Shown: positions 33,571 through 47,161, numbered from the stretch's first letter. The stretch is 64,000 nt of DNA from Muricea muricata (GCA_963855995.1 OY979720.1:17318430-17382429); one strand, 5' to 3'. Made by a program: numbers and translations. The notes: a model not told the origin generated them from the sequence alone.

Positions 33571-35923
33571 GGAGTTTCCTAGAAAGGCGTATTAGATACA
33601 GGAAATATACTACTTGGGAAAAAAATCGTAGAATTTTTATTATAGAATACTAGAAAACTGAAGGTAATATGTGAGCGACCTTGTACCTTGTACCCAGGGC
33701 ATTGAATGTCAGAGTATTGCAAATGAAAACTTGCCATTAAAAAGTAAATTGGCAGCATCTCAATTTTAACCGATTGGTTGTGGTACAGGAATGAACTGAA
33801 AATAACTGGAACCCTCGAATCATAAACAGTTGAAACACTCGATTCGAGACACTCATCGCTGGATATATAGTTATAAAAAATGAAGCTAACTATCAATGCA
33901 AACGAACTGAAATTTGTGACTATATCGCAACCAGGTATATAATCCGACATAAGGTCGTGAGTTTCAACATCAGACCACCCCTGATGAAGACACTAGACCG
34001 GAGTGTCGAAACGTTGGGTCGTGAATGTAATCTTTGTTCGGTGATTTCATTCATTTAACAAAAACCAGAGTAGCACTTATTATGTCGGTATCAATGCAAA
34101 GTTTACTCCCGCTGACCACCGAGCTAGTGTCGTAAAATTTGCGCGATACATCGCGGGCAAAAGGCAAAACGCAATTTTGAATTATGTCCAAATTAGGACT
34201 TGTTTCATGACAATGAACATAGGTAAATTTAAACTCTACCAGTGAGCTTGCAGAAAAAGACTGGGACGGGCTCTCAAGTTTGGCTTTATATTTCCAGTCG
34301 TCGATAACGTTCCGGTTATTTTCAGTTCTCTGGGTAAAAGACGGATCAATCAGAGCTGGTTTTGATATAATAAGTCAGTCCGGTACTCAAATTAAAATAT
34401 TCAACAAACGAACAGCCAGACAGGTTGAATACCCAGGAGCCAAGGCATATTGGTGCGTGGGGGGGGGGGGGAGAGTAAGAATCAAAGTTAGTCGGGTGGG
34501 AAAGGTGAGTTGAATGTTGAGTAAGTAAACCCTGGGTTTTCTCGATGTTTATTATCACCGGTAGTACGTCTTGACATCTCTGGGCATCATCCTCGGCGTG
34601 CTCGAAAGGTTCAGATGGTTGTTGGAAGTCCGTACTCTTAGAAATACAAACCCTGTTACCGAAGCTAATAATTCAGCGTTCAACACCTCTCGTGCTGCCA
34701 ATCGAATCGTCCATCCTCGTATATCAAGCTAGCTCGCTCCTAACATTATGTGGCCGTTGAAGAGCTAAAGGACTTATTAGCTGGCTTTGGATTACAGTAT
34801 GTGCATTTGTACGCGGAAGACTGCTGTTACTCATCGTGAGACATGTGGAAAAACGAAGCTGGAGGTCATGTGTATTCACGGCTGGCGATGTCGTACACTC
34901 TAGCTGGCGTCTGTCCAGACACGCTGGTGTCTGTCGAGACATGCTGATATAGACGCTGATATCTGTTCTGCGACCAAAGAGGTTAGTGGTATGAAAACTG
35001 TGTTTTGAAATCATTGATAATTCCTGAGCACCAAGTCTCTCCATTTTTCTCACACGATGACACTGGGCAACTGGTGAATGAATACAGTGAAGTAGTGCTG
35101 GGACTGGGCAAAAATATATTCAACAGCCCTATGATATTAAATTATGATATTATTAATGCTTTGAGATTATTTTCAAACCAAATATTCGGATTAGAAGAGA
35201 TTTCAAGTTCTTGCAATTTGCTCCATTGCCTCGTCTGGGGCTAAGACACGCTGCTCGGATTTGAGATCAGTGCAGATATTAGAGACTTTAAAAAATGTTG
35301 GAACAGTGAATTCGGTTAAAACGGTAACTGGTTAGTAGCTTTCCTTGGGTCAACAGAATTCCAGTAGCCAATTTCGTACATGCAAAATTTGCTCTATGCA
35401 TGTCAATAACGACCGTTATGCTACGAGGTACACGGCATTTTGATGGAAGTTGAAATACACTTTCAGGTATGGATTTAAACCTGTTTCTCATTCGCTTCAT
35501 TGTAAGTGCCTGCTGTAAACGTGTCAAGGCGGTGCGTTATTAACATTTCAGTCCTAGTACAGCCACACTTTACAGCAAGAAATATGATTTCGCATCAGTT
35601 TCATTAGCGTTACGACAAATGGAACCAAGTTTTATTTCAATACTAAAATTCGGATGATCATCTAAGTGCACAAACATTTAAAAAAGCTAAAAAATATTCA
35701 CAATATATATACTTAAAATTCCAAGTGCTTAATTTTACAGAATTATGATACAATTTCCTTTGGTCGAGACTGGATTCTATTTTAATGCCTACATCTGTAC
35801 TGTTTGGTGTTGATTTCCAAATACTCGTCTTCCCAAAATGATGAAAAATCCATGGGAATTGTCATGCTGTTATGTTAGCCTTAAAAATACAGCATACGCA
35901 TATCTAGTTTCTAATGCTGAGGT
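33571..35923. other. Convergent intergenic region between mitoferrin and SUFU
   Basis: Both flanking genes end here. No further gene was recognised. It contains a hammerhead-like motif (33975-34030), a G-run at 34460-34472 and AT-rich DNA. Small ORFs have no family resemblance. Confidence 0.5.
33975..34030 (+). ncRNA. Hammerhead ribozyme-like motif, probably retroelement-derived
   Basis: The core CTGATGA (33981-33987) is followed by a stem, GACAC (33989-33993) pairing with GTGTC (34003-34007), then GAAA (34008-34011). A very short stem III, AC...GT, and the cleavage triplet GTC (34018-34020) follow. This order fits a type I hammerhead with minimal stem III, as found in Penelope-like elements and retrozymes. 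Weak points are an extra A before stem II and poor stem I pairing, so activity is doubtful. No reverse transcriptase lies nearby. Confidence 0.5.
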
Positions 35924-38900
35924 CTATTCGTCCGGTAAAACGACAATCCTCAAGCAGGCTTCGGGCCAACTGTATTCTCGAGGAAGTTGAACCTAAAAAC
36001 ATACAAAAAGACAATACATTACTTTTGCGACGGTTGAAGACTTGTAGCGTATTTTACTGGTCTCTTATGGTAATGGTTATTCTGAAGTACTTCATCTTAT
36101 TGTGCTTAATCTTTGTGGTGCAGCTGTGTTATGCTTGAATGAAGGACTGGGTTATTTTAGGGCGAGTTTTTCCATCATGCTTGGCTTGGAAGTAGGGATT
36201 TGGCTTATTACTAGTTTTGTTTTTCCTGCTGGTGTCTCCAACATTGTCTTAGTTTTACACCTGTTTGTGTGTTGGCAACTCTGAACTTATTAAAAAGGTA
36301 TATTTATTCAGGACGTTGAAAAATAGACCAAATGCACCCTAGGAAGTTAAGGTTTTCAGGTTTTGTTTAATACCATTTTAATACCTCTTCTGGATGAGCG
36401 AGTTCATCAAGATCTTTCTCAAGTTTCCCAATTAATTCGTCGCCTACAAAAAGCTAAAAAGAGCGAGTATTCAGGAGCTAGTTTGAGATTAAGCTGATAA
36501 GTTCTTGAATTTGGAAACGAAAAATGGAAGATCCTTGGTGGATGATGATGATGATTTAAATGTCAGTAGGTTTTCGTCTATCGTTGATCGATGAATTACA
36601 ATATAAACTTATGTTAGCAATTACCTGTAACCAATTACCACACGCGGAGTAGGGATGTTCTTTGTTGGCTATTGCCCCAGTGACAGAGCCAGACACTAGC
36701 GTGATTGCGATGTCTGTGCTGGAACTTTGAAATGTGAAGTGTCTGCCATGTCGTAAACGACCTCTGCAAAATAAGAGTAATGCAGTCAGAATGACCTTCT
36801 AATAAGGTAGAATGAAACTGTCTTACAGATACACTGACTGTAGTATAATTTTGAACACCTTGGGTTTGGAGCTGGTCATCTTTATGTGTTGCGATAATTC
36901 CGCGTGTCTAAGTGGTATTTGGCGTATGAGCTGGCAACCGTCGAATTTCATTGTCTATTTTCAATATCAACGGCGTTTACTTTTCAAGAAACTTTGATGT
37001 TTTAAGCAAGTTGATTTTAATAGAAGTCACGATGTTAAATATGTGGTATTAATGTGTTATAAAAAGTTTATTTTTCTCTTGAAACGAAGTCTTTGAAAGC
37101 GAAGATTTGATTACAGTGGTTTAATAATGTCTTGTCATTACTAGCTGTTGATTACTTTGTTATATCTCTGCCGTCTTAAACTAGTGAAGACAATAAATGA
37201 ATAGGAAAATTTTCCAATACTTTTTAAGAGTTTCATTGAAATTTGAAACCACTACTATTTCACAGGTTTTTAGGAAAAAGAATGATAAAGAATGCTGCTA
37301 AGTCCAGTCCTTGTACTTTGTCGTGTGTTTTTTAAAACGTTTCTGCACTTCCTAAAGTTGAGGCCCCTAACTTGAGCACGTGAGTGATTGGACTTCAACG
37401 TCTAACGTACCTGAAAGCAAGCGGCAACAGACTTGCTGCCTCTATGTTTAATCTCACGCAGACACCTCGACATGATCGAGTTCTGCTGATCTCGCTCGTA
37501 GCAGAGCTACACGCCGAACTCCGGTCCATTGTCGCCTCTCCTTTGTAATGTTGTCTCGACATGGTACTCGAATCAATTGGTGGAAGAATTGAAAATTTGT
37601 TAAAGTTCTGATTTCTCATTGCATCAATCATTCGTGGTGGTTGTATAATGGAGGACGAATTGCTGTAGTTCGTTTCGTTCGAACTATTCTTGTCCTTAAG
37701 TTCTTCCCAGTAACATTTTGCATTCACCCCGCTCAGCGTTGAGCCTTCGCGTTCCAGTCCTCGAGTTACTTCTTCCTTAAAAAAGTAAAGTCACACACTC
37801 ACTTAATTACATGACATCGTCATAAATGTCGTCGGGCGAATTGAGTCGCAAACCTACAATCCTGGCAAAAAATTGTATAGAAAGAAAGCCTAGAAATATA
37901 TCATGGATTAAATTCGACTACCTCAATTTCTCTCATTGTTTCATCCTTTGGTCTTGGCTAAATCCACTCATTGATGAAGTACTTAGTTCTATTTTAATAG
38001 TTGAATACTTTCGCAGGCGGAACGATGATGAAAATTCAAACAGTTTTTTTATAGTGTTTTAAAGTTTTCGGATGACCGCATGTTCAGTAATGTGTTGCAG
38101 ACTTAATGTGATGAATCTAAATATGAACAATATGCTAATTTAACATACTTTTAACGACGAGTCCAGTTCAAAAATACTCTCCGTCCTATCCATGTCGGTT
38201 ATGAGCCAAGGACCTCCTGCACTGAAGTTAAAAGACAATGACCAGATTAGGATAGGCAATTCGTTGCTAAATCATTCCTAAAAGCAAACGTCTTCTATAT
38301 TCTTTCACGACCCAGTTTTGGGATCGTGTTTGTAGTCTTCTCCCTGTCTGGCCATGTCAAAAGATTTGGTCATATACATGTACATACTGTACCATACTGT
38401 ACTACTACATACTGTAACAGTTATTTGAGATTCGAAGCCAAAGAAAAACATGTTCGATGTTTTTTCAAAATTATGTCTATTTTGAAAGAAACGGTAGATA
38501 TTTCTCCCAAAGGCAATGAACATTTGTGCTGAATCACCTACTAAGGAATTCGTCGTAAAAGTTCTAATATAGAAGAGCCATTCCATTGTTGGGCAGCGTG
38601 TAGTTCCTCGTCACATATTCCCACAATCTGTAAGCCAATAGCATAACAAAATGAGATAAAGCGGCATGGATACTGGTAAATAGTGTACTGAATGTTGAGA
38701 TGTTTAAACAACGCGTGAACGTTTGAATTCCCAAACATCGGAACTTAAAAACTCTCCGCAATAAAAATTAACTTGTCGCATAGTTCCATATGTACGGTGT
38801 GCTGTCATGCACCATCACCAACTCGTACTCACCTGGACGAAATGCAATGTGCCCAAACTTGATTGTGTTTTCGTCAGCTGTGCATCTTCTGCGAGCAATA

Positions 38901-40765
38901 TGTGTCTTATGTTCGAGTTACTGTAAACGTGCATTCGCGAATGCGTGCGATCCAGTGGGATGTTCCAGGAAACGTGATCGCCAATTTGTAGGATGTTATC
39001 TGAAAATACAGTTACAAAATAACGTTGATAGGCGAGTTTTTGCCTCAGCACATTTAAGGTCAAAATTTGCAAAGCACTGTACTCATGGGCAATCAGCGAT
39101 AATGGTCGTCGCCGACGCATGAGACCCAGGCATTATAAATAACGCTCCTGTCAACAGAGCTCTTACTTGTGCGAAAAACGTATTTTGCCAATTCTTGCAT
39201 GAGTTCAGCTGGCCAAGAGGGCGGCATCATTTGTCCAGGTTCTTTCTTAAGCCTGAATGTTAGCTCGAGCCCAAAACCACTCAAACCACGAGCGCCTCGA
39301 AATCTAGACGCAAATTGCAAAGTGAAACGACAGATTAATGTGCCATATTTTATTCTTTTTCCTTGTTAGGGGTAAGGTAAAATAGATAAAACTGAAAACG
39401 CGCTAATATTACCATTAGCGCGTTTTGAGTTTTTTTTTATCTATTTCTTTTGTGAGCTGCAAAACACTACTACGAATAACAAAGGCTCTGCGGATGAGGG
39501 CTAGAGAGATCAATATATGATACAAAAGAATATTTTGAGCGTATGATTTGTCAACAGAACATTTGACTAATTAATGTATCTACCATCTATACGTACAGAC
39601 AGTACAGTAAGTACAATGGTCAAAAGTTTACCAACCAAAGTAGTTAAAGAACTAGATTCGTATTAATCTAATCTATCTAGAACTAAATTCGTATGAATCT
39701 AGTTTGTCATATCTCTGAGGATGGTTCTGAAGTAAAGGTAGTTAAAACAGCTTTAATAACTTAGACCAGCTTATATATTGTTGCTGCAATGATGGTATCA
39801 ACCATTTGATATGCACAGTGTTTCCTACCACCAATACAAATGATGCTAGTGACTGTGGTACACTGTCTGAACTGGCATTACATGGTACATACTCGTGAAC
39901 TCTGCCATCTCCATGTAAATCCGAGAGCCCTGAGCTTACATAGTGCCAGTGAGGTGGAATCCCATGTAGAGGATTGCCAGGATTAGAAAACATGCTGATG
40001 AAGTCTAGAGGATCAGGACCACCTAACCTGTCCAGATAAAAGAAAAATACATCAAGGCCAAATGAAGAGAGGGAGCAACTCTTGGCCTATCTTTACATCC
40101 AGCCCACAAAACTAAATAACAAGATTCAGATTTGACTTCCATTACTGCTAGCTTAATCAACTGTGTTTAGCTACCCAATTCATCTGTCAGGTTTTTCCAA
40201 CGAGAAAGTAGTGGTAATGGAACTGAAATCCGATTATTGCTATTACTGAAGCAAATATTTTGCAGAATCTTTGTCGTAATTTGGGTAGCAAAGAATTTTT
40301 TATGTGATTATTTGAATAACTTATATTTTCTTTTTCATTTCAATTGATTAGATTTAAGTATAGATGATGTCCACATTTGAATATTATATCACTTTGCGGT
40401 TGCTATAGTAAACTAAGGAAAATATCACCCGAACCATAAAAATACGAGTCACAATGTTAGATATTGGACATGAACCGTATATAAACACGATCCTATTAAT
40501 TCATATATTTATGCATAAAATGCGCAATTAAACATTTCTGGGATTGCCGCTCTGTACGGCAACTAAATTGCGCATTATTTGAGTACGGTTAACGAAAGAA
40601 TTGTTATTTTCACTGCCATTACACGCACCAATATTGTACCTACCAATATTTTACGAGCGCTGTCACTTGTAGTGGATTGGACTGTTCCGGATACGCTTTG
40701 CGTAAAGTCGAATATATCGCTGCTAAACCTGGCGGAGTCGGCACGCTCGGTAGAGGAAGGTCCAT
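35924..40765 (-). CDS. SUFU: SUFU, suppressor of fused (10 exons, complete)
   Basis: SUFU binds GLI transcription factors and restrains Hedgehog signalling in cytoplasm and nucleus. Exons in transcript order: 40765-40644, 40027-about 39882, 39295-39167, 38999-38833, 38627-38542, 38221-38149, 37775-37411, 36763-36625, 36453-36385, 35992-35924. The model gives 454 aa (human 484). Matching segments include YPEQSNPLQVTALVKYW, GGPDPLDFISMF, HWHYVSSGLSDLHGDGRVHE, SGFGLELTFRLKK, PPSWPAELMQELAKYVF, GDHVSWNIPLD, AAQQWNGSSILELL, AGGPWLITDMDRTESIFE, RGRLRHGRHFTF and the C-terminal REYSWPE...VLPDE. The exon 7 linker is Ser/Asn-rich and variable, as in other animals. The exon 2 donor is uncertain (39882 best fits the family spacing; 39864 is an alternative). 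The start ATG at 40765 opens MDLPLPSVPTPPG directly before the conserved domain. Confidence 0.94.
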
Positions 40766-41161
40766 GGGAGATCCCGTGAGAAAAATATAAAAAGATCAAG
40801 ATTTAGAGCCAACGTTTCACCGTCAAAATGTCAATAAAATATTATTTCTTTGTTGAATTTTTTCTGCGCTGAAATTTGAGAGTGACGCGATGAGCTACCA
40901 CTTGTTGAACCTCATCTTCAAAAGTTCATTTTTAAAATTTCCATTTGATTTTATATTTATTTTCATCACACTGCGGAAAATTATTCTCACAAAAGTATTT
41001 AATAGTTCTATTCCCCGATGCAAAATGGTCATTGTAGAGAAAGCAGATAAAAATTGAGCAGAAAAATAACTTTCGAACTTTTTTGGAAAATTCCTTGAAA
41101 AGAGAATGTTTGTTTTTCTGAAAAGGAAGCGCCTTCCGAGAAGAACGCCAAATTTTCCAAG
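40766..41161. promoter_or_regulatory. Short divergent spacer, candidate bidirectional promoter (SUFU / BOD1L)
   Basis: The SUFU start codon (minus) and the BOD1L-like start codon (plus) are separated by only 396 bp, so both 5' UTRs and promoters must lie here or overlap the first exons. No clear TATA box or palindromic site was singled out. Confidence 0.5.
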
Positions 41162-44100
41162 ATGGCGGGTGTTTCAAACCCAACAGTTGAGCACGATGCA
41201 AAAACAAGAGGAATTATACTTCATATCGTGGAGCAGATCAAAAGTCAAGGAGTATTCGATAGGTTTAGACGTGACTGTTTAGAAGAACTTGATGGAAAGG
41301 TGGGTACACGTATAAAATAGCTTTACGTACAGCACAAAGTAATTGACCCACTTGACTAGCACTAGACACATACTCGAATTACGAAATACATGCGCCATCA
41401 AAAGACCTAATCAATGAACGGGAAACAAAAAATCAAAGCAAACGTTATTGCTTACTCCTATTTAGTATGAACGTTATTGCATTTGCATACTGGCACTGCT
41501 AGTAGTTACATAACTATTAATCTACTCTTGCCCCAGCCCCCAAGGGTGCAGACATAACCAGGGGCTTGACTGTTTAAGAAAGTTCTTGTCAATTATCCAC
41601 GCTTTTCTGTGTCTTGAAATAGTCCTTGGTTATGCCTCCACCCCCCCCCCCCTCTCCCCACCTGCCTCATTTGGTTATCACGGCTATGGGCCTGTCTAGA
41701 AAGCTTGTATTGTGCAACCAAGATCCGGTTGCACAGTTGTGATGTTTCCTGTACATTTTGTAGTAAATTTTTAAAATCTCAGGCACACAATTTGCAAAGT
41801 TAACTTTCCAGTCAGGGTTATGGGTGGAGTGATTATAAATGACACTAGATGTGTCTCATCAAGGGTGAAATTTGGGAACACAGCTATTGGAGGGGGGGGG
41901 GGGGGGCAGAGGTTCAAGTCCCAGATGTTCACAATGTTCATTTGAAAAGCACTTTATTTATTTTTCACACAACATTGACAAAATGACCTCAAACAACATT
42001 CTGGCTGCCCATTTTTTTTCAAGTTTTCTTGCTTTGGCTTGCCCACCCCTTCAAACACAGGCAACCAACATAGTTCCTCAGGAGGAGTTAATTCAGCTAA
42101 AAGGTGTTTGACTGGCATCGGGGTCCTGAATTTCTCCCAATACATGCTTTTCTTTTGTTTTTAAAAAACTAAAAAGTATTGCAGTGTTGTCTGTAGTGTT
42201 ATTCATAATCTCCATGGCCATGGTTCTATAGCTGCCCAGCTGTTGTATATACAAGAGTGTACCAAGTCCATTCTGTTTAGGGAGGTGTTCCTGTTTAGAC
42301 TTTTTGATCAGCTCAGCATACCAGTATCAGCCAGTATAGTAAATAGAGGATAGTAAATTGTGGCTAAGAACATGTTTGGCAAAAACATTAGTCTTAGCCT
42401 AGCTCTACTGCAATGCTATTTTTGTGCACTCTACAGGAACCTTACAGGCAACTAAAACAGCGAGTGGAAAGTCATGTAGCGACATTTTTGTCCAAGCAAA
42501 CATTCAGTGCAAATCTACCAAAGAATCAGCTCCGTACAAGCCTTAGGGCCAACATAAATCAGTAAGAAATAGTTTTATTGTTACTGTTAGTCAAAACCTG
42601 TCATTAAACAGCTAGTTCTCACAGGAAGTTATACTTAACATTAAGTTATATTAATGTTCTGAGGACGGAACATGACATGTAGTAATTTAAAAATATTTCC
42701 AAGTTTATAAAAAAGCTGTCAGCAAATTCTTTTTGTTAACTCAGGGTTTAGACTTGCTCAAATTCCTATGTTTCTTCAGTTGGTTTTATTTTATGTACAC
42801 TATATTATAAATAAAACCAAGAAAAATAGGGACTTAGAGTAAGTCTATCCAGGGTTGGGCTGGCCAATTTTTGGACTACTAGCTCCTGGAGATGAATGAA
42901 AGAGTGAACTGAATTAAAATCGATTACTCAAAGTTATTTTTGTAGTGCAACCAGATTATATTAAAAATAGTTTAACAAAGTGAGCAGTGTTCAGCTAACC
43001 ATGTAGAGTATGCAAAGCAAATGGTAGGTTTATGAAAAATGGTCTTTTCAGTTCCACTCTGCTAACACCTTGTTGATAAAGCCTTTCGATTATTTTAAAA
43101 GATATTTTTTATGCTTTGGTACAAGGTCAGAGGTTTTGTCAAAAGGCGTCGATCGTCTGCTAGAGCAAGTGTTGGTTGAAAAAAGCACTAGTTTTTACAA
43201 GGAAATTGAAAACCTGGTGGAAGAGCATCTTATAAGTACGGGTCATTACACTCGGTATGACAAGTCTCAGAAGTCAGATGGCCAACCAAGGTCTGAGCTC
43301 ACCAAGCTGAGCGATAAAGAAGTTGAAGATATCATTAAACAAGAGACAGACAGGCTTTTGGAAGAATCCAAAGAATCCGACAAAAGTTCCATGGCAGATA
43401 CCCCTCCCCCTGGAACAAGCGGCGAGGTGATTGAAGTGGAAACACTCATAAGTACTGTCAGTGACGAAAACAGTGTGACAACATCGCAGCATCTTGAGGC
43501 GGGAAATTTCTCTGGGGCTGAGAGCTTGAAATCTGGAGTTTCTACGGAGAAGACAAGCGCAGATAAGCCGGAGTATGAAGAGTCTTTTGTGAAAGAGACA
43601 ACCGAAGAGAATCTACAAAATGATGAGCTGAAGCCTTCGAATACCTTAAGTTCCAAAGAGATTCCTCACACACACGCCCACAAAGGTCAAGAGATGGTAG
43701 CCAAACCGTATATTTCATTAGGCGCAAACTCTGATGTGACAAGCCAAATATCTGTTCCAGAAATAGTTGCTGAATCCAATCAAGGAAGGTCGTCAGTATC
43801 TGTCGATGATAATCCTAGACAAGCTATGGATATTGAACCTGAGGCTTTGAGTCCTGATCAAAATATAAACGAATTGCCTGGGAAAATCTGTGAAAACAAA
43901 ACGCAAAAGTTAGAAGCGTCTGCTGAAGCAGCTGTGAAAATAGGTCAAAGTGCAGAACAACACGTCTCGTGCACACAACAAATCTCGAAAGGTGATACCA
44001 CTGTGGAATTAGATTTGCAAGCAGTTGCTCCCAGGAGTAAACTGGGAAAAGGCAGAGAAAATACAATCCCTACAGCAGAAGTGAAGAGCGCAGAAATATC

Positions 44101-45881
44101 TGAAGCTATGGTAGATAATCAAAAACTTTCTCAACCGGAGCGCGATGTCGCTAAGTCCGGAAATGGGGAATTCGAAATAGAGAAACCGGAAAAAGCGGAA
44201 GTTTCGAAGCTAAAAGTGGTCAAGATAGGAAACACGGAATTATATAAAGCGGAAGTTGTGAAGCCAGAGGTAATTCAACCGGAAGGTAGCAAGTCGAAAG
44301 TAAAACTGCAAGAGGAGTCCAAGGCTCAAAAGAAGCAGAGTAGATTGAGCTCAAAAACAGTGACAAAAGCAACTGCGAAGAAACCAATTTCAATGCCAAA
44401 TATTTTCTCAACAGATGAAGAAACTGACGAAGATCTTGTAATCTCAGCAGCTAAAATACCAGCAAATCAGCACGACGACCGGAAGCCAGAATTCAGCGCA
44501 GTTGATATTGCGGAACTGTCTGATTCGGATATTACAGTGAGTTCAGTTCATACCAGTGATCTTTCCTCGTTGGAGGACAGCGATATGGAATATGAGGACT
44601 ACCAGGAGCTTGTGCTGAAGAAAAGCCAAGGAAAACAATCTAATACGACTACCAGTGGCAAAAATAGTGAGTCTATCCCTAAGGAACCTGATGCTAATAT
44701 AAAAATGGATGAGGAGAAAAATAAAGGTGAAGCGAAACCCAGTGAATGTAGTTCAGAAGCCGAGGGAAAAGTTGATATGGTAATTAAGAAATTTGATATC
44801 AAGGAGGAGGAATCTGATGGTTTTAGTAGAGTTGCGAAAGAGGAAGCCAAGGAAACTAAATCTGTTGCAGCCATGGATACGCGTATTGACGGTGAATCTG
44901 GTGGAAGCGAGGAGAGAAAAGTTGATGATGAAGTTGTTTGTAAAAATAAGAACAGTGAAGAATCCGATGCAAGTTCAAGCAAGGAAAAGGATGAGGAGAA
45001 TGTTGATGATACAAACACAACCGCGTCGAGTTTTGCACATGATTCGGCCGCTGTTTCTCTACAGACGACCGAGCCAAATCGTTCTGAGGGGGCTCAGAGT
45101 ACCTCAATTGGGCAGACGGAAAAAGAGCAGACCAGTCCAAAAGACGAAAAGCCAACCTGTTCACAAGTGGCCATATTGCAGGTGAGCGAGGCAGCGTTGT
45201 TCAGGCCAATTGTCCCGGAAGAACCGCACGATGAACCTGCTAGTTCACAGGATAGTGAAGCCGGTCATGTACAGGCCTGTAGCCCATCAGATAATGATCA
45301 TGAAACTACCGGGGAAGACTCTGATGTTGGAAATATGAAACTCGGTAAGTAGACTGACCTATAACTATTACATTCTCGCTCCCATTCTAAGCCCTTTGCG
45401 TTCGACCTGAAAACTCCACATTGCTTAAGAAGTGTAAAAAACGGGATGCAGTTAGATAAAGCTAGTAATTTTATGTTCAGGGAAACGAAGGCGTTCTAAT
45501 CGTATTTCTACGGAGCAGGAAAGCGAGAGCTCCAATGACGCCCCGATTCCTACCGAAGAACATAGAGAAGCATCGTCACAACGCCGCTCTGCAAGAGTTG
45601 CTTCGAAAGAAAAAACGAAGCCGGATCAGAAAGACGACCACGGTCAAGGTAATAATGTTCGTACAGCTGAGGATGCCGGAGACCAGTCGGCAAAGCAGCT
45701 GCGACGTACGCGGTATTCGCAAGACAGAACAGACGAATTAAAGGCCCCGAAATCCAAGGAGGAAAAACGAACGGAAAAACGCGCATCAAGCGACAGCACA
45801 GATTCGGATGTGAGACCTTCCAAGAGATCAAAGCGTACTGTGAGACCGACGCGATGCTACTCGCCGAGCGAGAACAGTTGA
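41162..45881 (+). CDS. BOD1L1: BOD1 / BOD1L1-like protein (4 exons)
   Basis: BOD1 proteins regulate PP2A-B56 at kinetochores; BOD1L1 protects stalled replication forks and shares the Shg1 fold of COMPASS subunits. Exons are 41162-41296, 42437-42561, 43126-45344 and 45481-45881, giving 959 aa. The N-terminal 130 residues match the family: IVEQIKSQGVFDRFRRDCL, EPYRQLKQRVESHVATFLS, then SEVLSKGVDRLLEQVL. The large third exon encodes a Glu/Ser/Lys-rich, probably disordered tail. The C-terminus is basic with RR/KR patches (GKRRRSNR, RRSARVASKEK, RSKRTVRP) suitable for nuclear import or DNA binding. The long tail favours BOD1L1 over BOD1, although human BOD1L1 is about three times longer. The third exon must start at 43126, using an AAG acceptor, because the frame then joins Q-SEVL. 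A candidate poly(A) signal is at 46290. Confidence 0.88.
41640..41906. repeat. C-run and G-run pair in BOD1L intron 1
   Basis: A C-tract at about 41641-41652 and an almost pure run of about 18 G at about 41889-41906 lie in the same intron. Long G-runs can form quadruplexes, and their length may vary through slippage or assembly error. Confidence 0.6.
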
Positions 45882-46289
45882 GAAGAGTTTAGAACCTTTC
45901 TGAGACATTTAAGCTTGGTAAACTTACAACATGGCCACGAGACTGACAACGGATTGGTTGAGAAAAAACTAGAAAGCATCATAACGCTGCCTTTTTGAAC
46001 TTCTCAAATTTTAAATTGCATTTTAGCGTTCAAGCGTCTGAAGGCACCAATAATATTGGTGGAATTTCAATATACGGTCTCCTGTTTCACATGTTTAGTG
46101 TGGTACCTTTCGTCTGCCGAGCGCAGTTTCCTGCGGTGCTTCTCGAGTGCCAGGCAGAGTCGTGAGTGGCTGGTTAGTAAATATGATAGTGATGAACCGA
46201 AAGATCAATCAAACACATTATTTTATTTCAAGTTATTTTGAAAGAAAGATTCGAGTACTTTTACGCCGAACGCATTCTGTCTCGTAATC

Positions 46290-46295
46290 AATAAA
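46290..46295 (+). terminator. Candidate poly(A) signal of the BOD1L-like gene
   Basis: AATAAA lies about 410 bp after the stop codon at 45879-45881. It is the clearest canonical signal before the AT-rich intergenic stretch. Confidence 0.5.
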
Positions 46296-46587
46296 GATAT
46301 TTTGTGGAAATATTAAAATATGTTTTGCCAGCAATGCTTTCTAGTTTTTCCATCCGCTAGTATTTTAAACTCTTTCGGTTTTGTTGTTGACATAGACGTA
46401 GACCACAAACAAATGATCAAAACCTTGACGTAATTTTATATAATTTAGATTTTAGCATGATTTACATTGAGAATTATACTAGTCTAGGTGTACAAATTTG
46501 TTTGATTATAAATCTTAAATAATCGAAGCTTTACGTTTGACGACTCATCACTGCGCACATTACTTCTTAGCGTAAATAGACATTGCA

Positions 46588-46722
46588 ATAGACCTTAGAA
46601 GTGCTTACGTCACGCGGTTTTGAATGCATATAAATACAAGGTAATTTTTCCCACATGTTTCCCACATTGCATTGCAATTCATTGTTTAACTTTGGCGTGA
46701 CGTAAGGACTTCTAACGTCCAT
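46588..46722. mobile_element. Short MITE with GACCTTAGAAGTGCTTACGTCACGC ends
   Basis: The left end TTAGAAGTGCTTACGTCACGC is inverted at the right end as GGCGTGACGTAAGGACTTCTAA, with two mismatches. The element is about 135 bp and has no ORF of its own. Confidence 0.65.
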
Positions 46723-47161
46723 TGAAAACAGGCGGCAACTCTTTTGGCCACAGTTTTGGTATAGTATTGGCGAACACCACAGACATTGAATAGAAGACAT
46801 GGTTTCAATATATAAGTCATATGACTCTGTGTTTGTTAGACTTACATAGTAATATGTAAGATCATATTTCTGCATAAACGTTGTCCTTGAGTAATATGAC
46901 TGCAAGGATTTTATAAACTGTATCTTCTATCAACCACCGTAACACTTCCATTAGAATAATTTTTTAACCTTAAAAGCTTAATTTTTTATCCTTAAGGAAG
47001 GACCTTATAAATCAAACAATTGTTGATAATCCAAAGATCAAAACATTGAGATCTCCATGAAAGGCAGGTGCGCAATGCAACATAACTGATGCAACACAAA
47101 TGTTTTGCTCTTTACAGACATTTCGATATAAATACTGATCTACAAGCTCTTTTAGCTCCAG

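Larger units (their letters stand above)
45882..47161. other. Convergent intergenic region between BOD1L and RAB28
   Basis: No gene was recognised. It holds the 3' UTRs of both convergent genes, and a short MITE at about 46588-46722. Other sequence is AT-rich with no motif I can name. Confidence 0.5.

Noticed and set aside
35801-35880. Alternative last exon of SUFU (MDFSSFWEDEYLE reading)
   Set aside because: The phase does not join exon 9. The exon at 35992-35924 joins in phase and encodes the conserved YSWPE...LPD end.
40575-40799. 74-residue minus-strand ORF
   Set aside because: It overlaps SUFU exon 1 in another frame; the SUFU frame matches the family.
43267-45164. Several ORFs antisense or shifted to BOD1L exon 3
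   Set aside because: They are shadows of the long low-complexity coding exon.
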